DNA of 64,000 nucleotides from Camarhynchus parvulus (lineage: Eukaryota; Chordata; Aves; Passeriformes; Thraupidae). The notes under the pieces are model-generated. The model had not been told where the DNA came from, ran no database searches, and worked only from the letters and a program-made list of their open reading frames with translations. The translations under genes and the position numbers were made by a program. The stretch is taken from NCBI RefSeq assembly GCF_901933205.1, contig NC_044584.1:10271001-10335000 (forward strand). Direction: 5' to 3'. This document shows positions 28,001 through 38,934 of the stretch, in pieces (the stretch's first letter is position 1; every line of letters starts with the position of its first letter).

Positions 28001-31000
28001 ATCCTCATGTTCTAATGAATTTGAGCTGCTTAGGTCACATTACATTTCTACACGGTCACGGCAGTCTCACAAAACAGGTGAGAATGAATCAGTAGAGAGA
28101 CTGAGAGGGCATAAACAAGAAACTTCACTAACAATTCCCTGCAGATAAATAAATGAATGTGTCACTATTCTCCAACACATAACCTCACTAACTCAACTAA
28201 ACCAGCCTCTGTCTAAAATATTTTCTGCACTGTAGCCTATTTTTATAGCTCTGAATTTGATATGGGAAATATTACATCAGTAATCAATGACTGCAGAGAG
28301 AAACTGAGATGGGAAAGAGTCATAAAATGAGCAAGAAAGGCAAGGAGAAAAGGAACATTATGTTAGAGATCTGAAAATGGGAAACAGGACTTCTGTTACT
28401 TTGTGTGTATGTGCTTTGCTTTACACAGTATTTTCTTTTTATTGTATTGGCAAATAGTACCCATAGGTGGGGCAGGACAAATTGGAAATTAACGAAATAG
28501 AGTAAGAGACTGACACAAAATTGGCAATGAAGAAGGTCTGAATTTGATTTGTACCTGATTCCAGCTGTAGCTGCTGCTACAGGTGGGTGGCAGCCAGGGA
28601 GTTCCATCCTCAGGCCTCAAACTCCACCTCAGCTGTGCTGAAATCCACATCACACTGAGTCAGAGCAGCACGAACATCAAACAGAATTCAAGCTGCAGCA
28701 CTGCCCTAATTCATATGCTGCTACCCACCTTCTTGGTGGACTGTTGACAGCTGGGAGTAACTCAGAAGCAAAAACCAATTTCCAACTCTTGTTTTGCTCA
28801 GAAATTTCAACTGATTTGGCACTGGAGAAAAGTTGAAATCGAGCTGCTGTGGTGGTTGTCTGTTACCAAGGGACTCCTCCTGTGTAAGTGGGATTCCTAC
28901 CTAGCTACTCTCTGCCTTTTCAACTACTTTATGCTGTTAAAAAAAGGATGTGGCTTTGGCCCACATTGTCTAGAAACTAAGAACTAACAAAACATAACAC
29001 ACTTTTACATAAATTCATTAATATTACCCAAACAGCACAAACTGTTGGCTGCACTCAGCAAGATGAATATTTCTGAATATTTTGGGAAAAGCATCCAGCT
29101 GCTAGCTGGTGAATCACCATAACAAAATGCTCATTCCTCTGAAGAGTTATCCATCAATGTAAGTAATGCATGGGTTTAAATTCCCAGTCACACAGCCCAC
29201 TTGACTTGGTCATTTTGATGTCATTCCTGACACCCTGTGCTACGTAATTGCCATAGTTCTCTGGAAGTCATGGAAAGTTCCCAACAATGAAAGAAAATCG
29301 TAAGAAATTTACTGTCTTTCTGCACAACCTGCCCACCCCCCTTGCCTGCAGTTATTGCAGTAACTGATTTCATTTTTGCATCATGGAGGTTCAAGATCTC
29401 CTTGTCCATTTGCTGCAGCTCTGCCTATCTTTCACCTTCCTGTTTCTCATGAGTGCAGATTTTGGTCCTTGACTGTCAAGGATGTTTTCATTCTTTTTAT
29501 AGGCATTATTCGACTATGAATACAGAGTCACTTATAATAGACCCAAGATTTCAGCCTTCCCCTCAGCAGTGCTGGTAATGCTGTTATCATGACACTGTCA
29601 CAGCTCTTATCTCACCTGTATAATTTGCAAATCCTTTTTTGCCTGAAGTGCCACTCATGGGTATAAACAGACCTAAACTGTTTACACTGCCCACAGCTCT
29701 CACAGTCTCAAAGACCGAAGCATTATATAAAAAAAGTTTGGGGAAAAGGTTGTAGACATTCACCCTTTACATTTCTCCTATCCTGCTGAAGTACTACTTG
29801 TATTGATATCTTCATCAGCAGTATTAATTCTACACACCATCTCAGTCCTTAGTAATTTCCAGAAAAATCAGCATAACAGGGTGATACTTGAAGTGTTATT
29901 TGAAGAGTTAGCCATGGAATTAAGAATTGAAATGCACTAGAGGGAGAGGACTTCTTAAAGAAAGACCTGTCCCCAGCTCCTCACAGTGGGATTTTGAAGG
30001 ATGCAGAAACTGTAGAAGAGAGATGAACCATCTGTTCTGTCAGCTGGGGGAGGAAGGGGACTTGGGATACTGATCTAGAATAAACTCACTGTACAATATT
30101 ACATCTTTTCTGGATATTCCAAAAAATGAGACAATCATAATTGTCCTTCTCTTTAATTCATTACTATCTATGGTAATACTTTTAGTTCAGCCTTGTGTCT
30201 CAGTCTGTGAATACTATATACAGAACATCCAAAAGCAGAACCAGGTAATTCTAATGACTTTTCACATTTAAAAATATAAAACCAGTGCCAAATCCCCTAT
30301 CTTCTGAAAATTTCATAACTAAACTAATATCTGAATTTGGCAACTTAGACCCTCCTCTCTATTGTAAGAGGGAAATTGAGAGGGTTTTTTCCTTACTGAC
30401 CTTTTGATTTACTTTTAGCTGCTAAGTAGGGTTACATGAGTAACAAATGTGGGTAGAGATATGAAACGTTATGTAATGTTTAGCTGCAAGTACATGTATT
30501 CCGTGATAATAACAAAACACATCTACACAGCACAACCAACTGACTGATGAAGAGCAGGTAATAAAATTGTGGCATGTACAACAAGCAGCTCCCAGTATTT
30601 TAGGAGTCAAAGGGGGAGGAAGTATTATCAAATTGTTTCACAAATCCTGACAGTGTAAGAGTTTTCTGAGTAACTGCTTTCTCTATAAAAAATCACATTA
30701 CTTGAAGTTTAACAAAAAAATCAAGAGCATAAAAAAGAAAGCTGGGCTTTTCTAAATTAAATAAAAAGCTCCCATCAATTCTAGTTCAACCAAAATTTTG
30801 TCCTAAATTTAAGACAAAGACATGAAACTCATGGTCAAAAGAAGGTCCACTGCATCCCTTTTCTCCTAGTTTGGAGCAGCAGTAACATACAGGCTTTCTA
30901 TATGAACAAGAGCTTCAAAATTTAACATATTTAGAACACATCTAGAAACCCTGAAATTAATTAAATTCTTGGTATCTAATTGAGTGAATTCTAGGGTGGA

Positions 31001-31259
31001 CCAGCAGTAATATGCAGCATAGAAGCAACTTGATTTTCTCCTGTATCCAGAAATTGGATTCTCTGGTGCCAGAACAGTTAGTTTCAAAATATCCCCAGAA
31101 ACAGCTGAAACTATAGCCCTTTTGTGAAAAGGACAAAAGAAACAATAAAATGCTTTTTCCTCAGAAGCCAAACAACTGAGCAGCTGCGATGTCTGTATTG
31201 AATCACAACCCAAACAATTCTTACCCAGTAAATTACCTGTAACTCTAGCAATTCACTGG
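25022..31259. other. Intergenic DNA without recognisable genes
   Basis: AT-rich unique sequence with a 12-base A run near 27040. The part at about 27530-27720 has several TAAT cores and an ATGCTGATGCAT stretch and looks regulatory in texture, without further support. No transposon, RNA gene or credible coding frame is seen. Confidence 0.65.
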
Positions 31260-31830
31260 CTCAATAATATGGAAGGGTTTTGCCCTAGAGCCCTATGGGA
31301 AGGCAGTGCCCAGGGCTCTGTTGTCAGAAGTCAAGTGCCTCCTTCTCCTCACACTCAGGTAAGGATGACAAACCAGCTCCTGAGGTCCCAGGGCTCTCCA
31401 TCACCAACATAACCCTGCCACTCCGCACGCAGGATCCCCTTTGCTGCCACCTTACCTTTCAGCAGAAAGTGGAGCTGCACCCCCAGGAAAGTTCATGGCA
31501 AGGACCCACCTTAGAGGCCAGACGCGTCCATCGCCCCCAGCCCAGCAGCTTCTGCTGTAACCCTGCCCAGCCCGATCCTCCCTCTGCTCCTGCCCAGCCC
31601 CAGGGCACGCAGCGCTCCCCGCACTCCCATTCCCTGCAAATGCTTCTCAGGCCAGCTGCAGCACAGCCCTCGGCTTAGCTCAGACACTTTGAACAGAAAA
31701 ACACGAAATAAAGCAATGGTTTAGGGTTTGCAACCCACGGGTGGTGCCCAGCAGCGACCCAAACCAAGGCGGGGATGCAGCCAGGAAGTCCCGGAGCAAA
31801 CCCGCCCAGAACCGGGTGGATTTGAGCCAT
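31260..31830. other. GC-rich, CpG-enriched patch
   Basis: GC content rises well above the flanks. About 15 CpGs can be counted by eye in 31501-31820, including ACGCGTC. It lies about 7 kb upstream of the BAIAP2L1 island. It might be a weak CpG island for an unannotated transcript, an enhancer, or just a GC-biased patch. A 127-codon frame on the plus strand (31295-31678) is Pro/Gln/Ser-rich and unrecognised. Confidence 0.4.
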
Positions 31831-33959
31831 CCCACTTCTCCTTGCCCTGAGGCTAGGGACCACTCCTTGTGATACAGCCCATACATTTGATTTTCAAATG
31901 AGAAAGCTGAGCAGAAATGAGGAATGGCAAGCCAAACTTTCAGGAAATTCGTAGGAACTGAGCTGACTTCAATGAAGCTAGTTAACCAGGAGCTGAGAAC
32001 CACTCGTAATCACTCTAACTCCCCTAAACATGTTATTTTCCCAATCTCAATGGGTCTGGAAGTGAGGTATTTTGACCCTAGAGCCATCACCTTTCAGACA
32101 ACCTGTGATTAATCAATCATCCTTTTCATCCAAACCTCCAAGACTGCCTTTTGCCAATCTAATCTAATCATCATCTTCCCATCTCTGCAGAACAGTCACA
32201 GCCCCCAAACACCTCCTTCCTCAGGTGTTTTTTCGAGCCAGGGGTGGGGACAGTGACTGACAGCAGCTGCTTTGGGTCTGCCGGGCAGACACCCTCAGGA
32301 CACACTGCCAGGCTGCACAGGCAGGATTATAAATACCCACCACGGGCTGCTCCAAGATCTGTGCTGCTCAGATCAACCATCAGTGCCCCTGCATTTTCTG
32401 GAAAGTATTGTGAGTGTTGTCAGTGGCCAGTGGGTGTCTGGAGACAAGGAGTGGGCAGGCACAGCAGTGCTCCATTCCTGGAACAGCAACTGAACATAAG
32501 AGGAGAAGGCAGGCTTGTAACATGTCCATACAGAGAAACTTCAGTATGGCTCAACCCAAGAATATCCATCCACGCGTTTGGAATCATATTTTTATTACCA
32601 ACAAATAGATATGGACTGCTTTTTTGGTATCAGTAGCACTTCTAAAAAATGTTCAATTAAATGGCAATACAGGAAGAAGGTAATTGTATTTTGTAACAGT
32701 TTATTAGTAATACAATCTATCCTGACCACCTTTCTAGTAATTCTCCATGACAGTAAGGCTGCATGAAAGAGAGGTGTTAATGAGCTACAAATTTCTTTGC
32801 AATATAGAAATGCAGTTCTAGGAGTTTTGCCAATTTTAAGTACAATCAAATTACCAATATGATGTACTTGGTCTTTCTTTTCCTTACTGTGAAAAGGAAG
32901 AGATAAGAACAGCACCAAAATTCTCTGAGAATTCTCACAGCAGCACTGCTTTACACCTGGTGCACATTTTGTTCCCAGCATCACAATTGAGGTGTCTTTA
33001 TGTTCTACCCCATAACAAACACTGAAAATTCCTACTCTGGTTCTAATACATTGACATTAAGACCAGCAAGGAGTAGATCTCTGTTTAGCTGCACAACTCT
33101 ACACCCAGCCCCAGGCAAAACCCGTTTATCCATTTGGGACAGTGCACACCTGTTGTTAGTTAATCCCCAGCTGACAAATTACAAAAGGGAGAATAACAAA
33201 CATGTAGGTATTTAAAATAATGTGTTTTCAGCATGACTCACCTCATAAACCCCTGCCATCTAAATGGATTAGAAGTTTATAACAGGAGTTTCATCAGGAT
33301 GTTGGCTCACTGCTAGGGCTGGCTTCCAAAATAAAGTTACAAATCCCGAGGCATATTTAGATTTCAATAGCATGAACATACTAACTGCGCTTACACTCTT
33401 GAGAAAAAATTCCAAGGCTGTGTCTGAGCAATATAAAGGCTGTTTCATTCGCTTACCACTAATATCTATCTTGTTTCATTATAAAGCACTTGAAAAAATA
33501 CACATTATGCCTACAGATAATGTGTATTTCTTTCCCTCCATGGTGCATAGCTCGCTTGCCATCTAGTGGGCACAGCACGTGAATTAAGGCACAGCTACTC
33601 TCAGCAGGAAATGAGCAGTCACAAAATGTGTGAGTGTAACAGCTTTGAATTAAATATTTCAGCTAGCAGCAGAAAATTATCATCATAGCTAGCAGGACTG
33701 CCTATTAAATTCCCTTGAATGCTAAATTTTGTCCGAGTCCTAGGCAACCTTATGAAAGAAACCTCTTAAAAAACACTTTCTTCCATACCATATGTTCTTT
33801 TTGGTCTCAAAAACAAAATAAACCACAGTGATGAAATCAGATTATAGTTCATCTTCTAATACTGCCAAGATAATTTGCAACATGAGACTATTGAGACACA
33901 AAACAGAAGCATCCAAAGCCTTCATCTTCAAGACAAAAACATAATCTAATTTTTAGCCT
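31831..33959. other. Intergenic DNA without recognisable genes
   Basis: Mixed composition. A moderately GC-rich zone at 32230-32520 is followed by AT-rich DNA. Overlapping short frames on both strands show no domains. A repeated AGCTAGCAG occurs near 33661 and 33687. Confidence 0.6.
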
Positions 33960-34650
33960 GGAGAAAGAAGAGTTAATAAAAGGCATCTTGCACTTCCTTG
34001 ATTCAACCCCCCAAAGTACAGTCAATTAATTACATGTTTAAATTAAGCATTTGATTAAGTGTCCTCCTTGACCAGAGAGCTCAGTATCTTATTGACCTGT
34101 GAGTCTGAGTTACAGCTCATTTGCTTTGAAACCAGCCCAGGACAATGAACAGCAGGGAACAAAATGATTTTGTGCTTGCTTGCATCAATTTTAAAATGGA
34201 GTCAATCCTTTAAATGATCCAGAGCTGAATCAGACTGAAAGGGTCAGTAACCACTGGAAAGTTTTGTATAATTCTTTCAAAGACACTTTGTGTAAGTTTC
34301 AGTGTGCATTTGCATTGTCAGTTTCAAGGGGATTAAAATACTTGAAAAATTCCTTATAAGAGTCAACAGAGGGCAAAAAATATCCATCAATCAGAAAAGA
34401 GAGCTTGTAGAGTCCCGCTAATTTCATGTTCAGAAAATTATATTCTGACTCTCAATGTAGTTTAAAATCATCAAATAACATGCTGTGTACAATTTTTTCC
34501 CTTAATCAAGTTAAACATCTGCTAATGACCACGGGGAATGAAATAGGCCACAGCTGGCTGGATCATGCACTTGTGATTACTGCTTAGCCACAATTTGTGT
34601 AATTAGTTACAGTGCTACTAAGTTACTTAAAACACATGTTAAAGATCTAA
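33960..34650. promoter_or_regulatory. Candidate conserved non-coding element, homeodomain/E-box rich
   Basis: A roughly 700-base stretch with few low-complexity runs carries many TAAT/ATTA cores. Examples are TCAATTAATTACATG near 34022, CTGCTAATGACC near 34520 and GTGTAATTAGTTAC near 34598, interleaved with E-boxes (CATCTG, CAGCTG) and an ATTTGCAT-like octamer (TGCATTTGCATTG, about 34306-34318). It lies about 4 kb upstream of the BAIAP2L1 island. Function is inferred from texture only. Confidence 0.35.
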
Positions 34651-37600
34651 TGATGAGCTGATATTAATAGGTTTTCAGAGCAAGCTTAAATCCTTCCCAA
34701 AGAATGTTTGAATATGTCTCTGACATATTTGACATGCAAACAGGACACATGCAGAAAATGACTGTACATCAAAATATTACTGCTTTTAAAGAAACACATG
34801 TGTTTACTCAAGGGAATATTTCTGAGCATGTACATTTTCAAAAGATGCATCAACAACACTCTTTTCTCATTACAATCTGTTATAAAGGGCTGGCAACACA
34901 TGGGGAAATTTTTATTGTGGCTATTCATGTTCCAAAGCTTAAACCCTACAAGGGAGAGCTGGCCTTCTGGAGGGAATAAATATAAGCACTTATTTTGAGT
35001 GAGTCCCTCAACGGCAGTTTAGCTAAATCTGTGTGATTCTGCCTTTGGCCAACGTGGAACGAGCTGCTGGACTGGGGCCCAGAGAGGCACTTCCCAGCAG
35101 CAGCTGCAGAAAGGCAGGTTCAGGTGCTGGCAGCCTCAGCCCCAGGCCAGCCCATGCCTGGCTGCCCCTGCTCAGGAGCACCTTATCCACTGCAAGGGGG
35201 ACACCAGGACAGCTGAAATCCAAGCCAGCACTTGCAAACAGCCAGCATCACGGGTAACTGTTGGAATTATACAGCTATAATAATAAATTATAATTATAAA
35301 TATTATATAATTACAGTCCTTCAAACATTTCAGTTTAACATCAGGGAAGTGTAAAGTGAGGCAGAATGGCAGGTAGTGAGGAAGGAGTTTTGTTTTCTCA
35401 ATGGGCAACATTACAGTCAGAGGTCTCCTTACAAGCCAGAGGATCCTGTTGAGCACAGGCAGCTCAGCTGGAAGGTGACATAGACCAACACAAAATGTTC
35501 AACACTGTCTCCTATAAAACTGTGGAGGATTTTCTTTACTTGACAAGTTACACGCTCTTTCAAATAAAACTTTCAGTTCTGTCCCTCAACTTCTCCTTCA
35601 AAATTCAACTGGATGAAGCCCTGAGCAACCTAATGCTGAATTTAGCCCTTCTCTGATGAGGACTGGACCAGCTAAGCTACTAACCTGGCAAGTTCCCTGA
35701 ACTATTCTTCAGGTGCAGTTTTTGCTTGAGACAAAGTACAAATGCAGTTATACCACAGGATGGATTCACCACCAAAGAAAAATTATTTCCTTCTTCATCT
35801 CTTCTGGACAACAAATCCATATCTGTTAAAAGTAAACATCAAGAAAAAGGTAATCAGATTAATTTTAATTCCAATCAGTTGAGAGAGCAGATGTGATTGG
35901 TGATCAGAACTAGACTCCTGCTCTGAACCCTTCTCCAGAGCAAAGAGACCAAGTGCTCTTCAGAATCCCTAAGAAACAATACCAAAATGCAAAACCTGAG
36001 AACTCAAACACCCAAACTTCAGTGTAATTGGTAAATAGATAAACCAGAAAAGTCTACATAAAACAATACATCTCACAATAGTATGTTTATTACAAATGCC
36101 TACAGGAGTATGTAGGCAATGGAGCATGAAGAAGTATTCATTAAAGTTTCAGCTTTGCAAGCTATTAAACATTCTGTCCTGATCACACCAAAGTGTTACT
36201 AGCAGACTGCTGCACTCATGTTTAAATGCAAGAGCATCCTTAAGCAACTTGTAAAAATGAAACCTCATTCAACCATTCCAAATTCCTCTTGATTGCACAC
36301 ATCAGGGTTGACTCCAGCTAAGTCAGTAACACAACACTAATCTTTACACAATGTAAGATAAAAATCCCCTATAAAGAGAAAAAAGCCTTTGCATTTGAAT
36401 TACAAGCTCAAGCAGAATCTTCTCCTTGAGAATTTGAAAATTTATGATAAATAGCAAAGACCTGGATACTCAAAGAATTGGATTTGGCTGTCAAGTTTCA
36501 AGTTTTGCAGTCACAGAGTAAAGTTAAATATCTGAACTATTTATGGTTATTTTTATTTTAATCTGGAGATAGATTAAATAATAGATGTAATCATTACCCC
36601 AAATTAAGGATTCTGCCCCGCTAGCTTCATTTCACACTTAGGTATTAAAGACTGTTTTTTTTAAGTTTCTTTTCTCCATAGCTTTACAACTGGTATAATA
36701 CCATATTATTTATTTCCATCTTTATTTTCCTTATTTTAAAAATAACGAACAGCTCTAAAAACACACAAAAAAGATTACCTAAAAACTCTAAAAAAATGTA
36801 TCCACAGAAAGACTACAGAAACAAATACCAAAGAGCATACCAAAGGCCAAAGGTCATACACAGAAGTAGGAAATTCAGTAGAACTTTAAAATATTTACAT
36901 CTGCTTAACAAGGTAAAAAGAAAGACCTTTACAGATGTATATTTTGAAATGCTGAGAATTCCTACAATGTGTTAAGTGTAACAACTTAAACACTTCTGCC
37001 TATATAAATTATCCATATTGTTTCTGTCTGATATGCATACTCCATTTACACTCACATTGTAATCTACTGTGACTGAACTTAGCAAGCCAACTGGAAACAA
37101 ACACCCTGAATCCTGGGTGAGCTCCCAGAGCTGCACAGCACTCAGAGGAAAGAGAAATGCTGTGCCCCTAACAGGAATAAAACACTCCCTGCTATACACG
37201 ACACTCCCAGCTCCTTTAGCAGAAATCAGGGAAGGAAAAGTCCTTTTCTGCATCTCCCTTTGGGTACCTGCTCCCTGAAATTTGAACACCAGCCTATTAG
37301 GGAGCAACATCCTTTTCAGGCACTGGCATATGGTAACACAAAAGTTGGTAGCACCCAGTCTGTTTCCAGAGCTGTAATAAACTCTGCAGACAAAAGACTT
37401 GGGCATAAACAGTGTGACTCTTCCTGCCATGCTCAGGCAAGCAGCCACATCACATTTGACAGGACTGTTTGTACAAGCAAACAGGGCTTACAGGGAACAT
37501 CAGTTGTAGACTTGGGCCCAAACCAATCCATTATGGCCATAGGATAACATTATAAATTAAACTGAAAAGCAATTAACACCATACATACCAGAAGTCTGTA

Positions 37601-38436
37601 AAGACCTCAGCTGGGAGTGTGAAGTCTCCTGAAACCCCCTTCCTGCCCAGCATTTTAGCTGCATTCAAGAGAACACCTACCGCCCCAGATGGTAAATTGT
37701 AATTGTAATTCTAAAGGCACCTCCATGTGCTCAAAAACATTTTTGCAGCTCTCAAAACTCTGTAACAGCTTCCTCCCTTATCAGAGTCCAATATCTAGGA
37801 TTCTGATCCAAGTCCAGTTTTTTATTGCTGTGATAAAGTGAGGGAAACAGAGGGAAAGACAGCGACCAAGACAAGGGGAGCCAGCATGTGAGGAGGGCAA
37901 TTACACCTCACACACTTGATACCTGATACTACATAACCTAGTTTTAAATACCCAAGGTTATGAAATTCCCACAAAGCCCTTCAAGACAGTGCCTGTATTA
38001 TTTTAACAGAAAGATATTCCAACTGGCATACCTTAATCTCACAATCTGGACAATTTATGGTCCACAAAAATTTACAGCTTCCCGCAGCCTTCCTCACCAC
38101 CCCTCTCCATGAAGGACTTGAAGTCAGTTCACAAAGGAGAGATGACTGAGGGCAGTGTTTTATAGGGTGTGTATTTAAAACAAATAGAAAACTTCAGCGT
38201 GGAGCAGGAAGCTCGGGCAGTGCACTAGACCAGGACTCGGGGGAAAAATATTTGTGCCCATTCCTGAGGGGGTCTCAGGAACGGGGGTCTCCCCACTCTG
38301 CTCTCCCTCATGAGGGCTGCTATGGAAGGAAGCAGGGGGATCACCCCTCACCGCACTACCATCACCGGGGCTATGCTAATTCATCCGGACTAACTAATTC
38401 CTACAGAACCCTCACTGAATTGCTGGGAGGAAAAGT
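34651..38436. other. Intergenic DNA upstream of the BAIAP2L1 promoter
   Basis: AT-rich for most of its length, with an almost pure A/T stretch at about 35275-35312 and a GC-rich spot at 35050-35210. A 158-codon minus-strand frame at 36972-37448 has no recognisable domain. CpG content rises only in the last few hundred bases. GGGGGTCTC occurs twice at about 38270-38295, and a POU-type ATGCTAAT is at 38373-38380. Confidence 0.6.
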
Positions 38437-38543
38437 TTACCTCCGGCTTCGCGGGGCACTTGGAGCGGAGCTGCCTCCTGAGAGGGTTTCCTTCCACACG
38501 GCCCGGGTCGGGCTTTGGCAGCGGGGCAGGGGCACGGCGGAGG

Positions 38544-38567
38544 AGGATGAGGATGAGGATGAGGATG
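38544..38567 (+). repeat. Hexanucleotide AGGATG tandem repeat, 4 copies
   Basis: There are four perfect copies of AGGATG inside the CpG island, about 320 bases before the BAIAP2L1 start codon. Each unit carries an ATG (38547, 38553, 38559, 38565), and all four are in one frame. Copy number at such a repeat is likely to vary between individuals. Confidence 0.9.
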
Positions 38568-38804
38568 GAGGCGGCGCTCGGGGCGGGCGGTGGCGGCGGC
38601 TCAGGTAGGGGCGGTCCGAGCGCTCCGCCCGCCCCGCCCGGCCGTGCCGAGCCGTGCCGAGCCGTGCCCGCCGAGCCGAGTGCGGCGATGCGAGCCCGGC
38701 CCGGCCCGGCCCTCCCCGCCCGCCGAGCCAGTCCTGCCGCGTCGGGAGCGGCGGCGCAGGGCCCGCCCCGGCGGCGCTGCCCGGCTGGTTCCGCAAGTTT
38801 CTGA
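38547..38804 (+). other. Candidate upstream ORF (85 codons) in the BAIAP2L1 leader
   Basis: The ATGs of the hexamer repeat open a frame with no stop until TGA at 38802-38804, 79 bases before the main ATG. A further in-frame ATG at 38688 (G at -3) would give a 38-residue version if transcription starts later. The predicted peptide is Gly/Ala/Pro/Arg-rich, as expected from GC-rich DNA, and shows no domain, so any role would be translational control rather than a protein product. It matters only if the transcript starts upstream of these ATGs, which I cannot tell. Confidence 0.4.
38641..38668 (+). repeat. Decamer GCCGTGCCGA tandem repeat, 2.8 copies
   Basis: Two perfect copies of GCCGTGCCGA are followed by a partial third, within the CpG island just after a run of GC boxes. 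It is probably a simple slippage repeat in GC-rich promoter DNA. No function is claimed. Confidence 0.85.
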
Positions 38805-38883
38805 CACTTGGTGTCCGGAACGCGAGGCTGCGCTGCGCTGGGGACGGGGCGCTCCGCAGGACAGAGGTCTCCCCGCCGGCACC

Positions 38884-38934
38884 ATGTCCCGGGACCCCGA
38901 GGAGGTGAACAAGCTGACGGAGAACACGTACAGA
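38884..38934 (+). CDS. BAIAP2L1: BAIAP2L1 coding exon 1
   Basis: Encodes residues 1-17, [17 protein letters not shown], the start of the first IMD helix. The start was chosen because it gives the family's conserved N-terminus and has A at -3. The frame is open upstream to a stop at 38560-38562 but contains no in-frame ATG there. The 5' splice site is AGA|GTGAGT, phase 0. It lies inside the CpG island, and a G-quadruplex motif follows the donor closely. Confidence 0.95.

Larger units (their letters stand above)
38437..38883 (+). promoter_or_regulatory. BAIAP2L1: CpG-island promoter and 5' leader of BAIAP2L1
   Basis: CpG density and GC content jump sharply from about 38437 and stay high past exon 1 to about 39300, against an AT-rich background on both sides. 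There is no TATA box at a sensible distance. Sp1-type GC boxes are visible, for example GCCCCGCCC at 38631-38639 and GGGCGGG at 38581-38587. This is the usual architecture of a broad, housekeeping-like vertebrate promoter. The exact transcription start cannot be read from sequence. The main ATG at 38884 has A at -3, a good Kozak base, and T at +4. An ATGCTAAT POU-type motif lies just outside the island at 38373-38380. Confidence 0.85.

Noticed and set aside
36972..37448. 158-codon minus-strand frame upstream of the gene
   Set aside because: No domain and no promoter features of its own. A divergent lncRNA cannot be excluded but is not supported.
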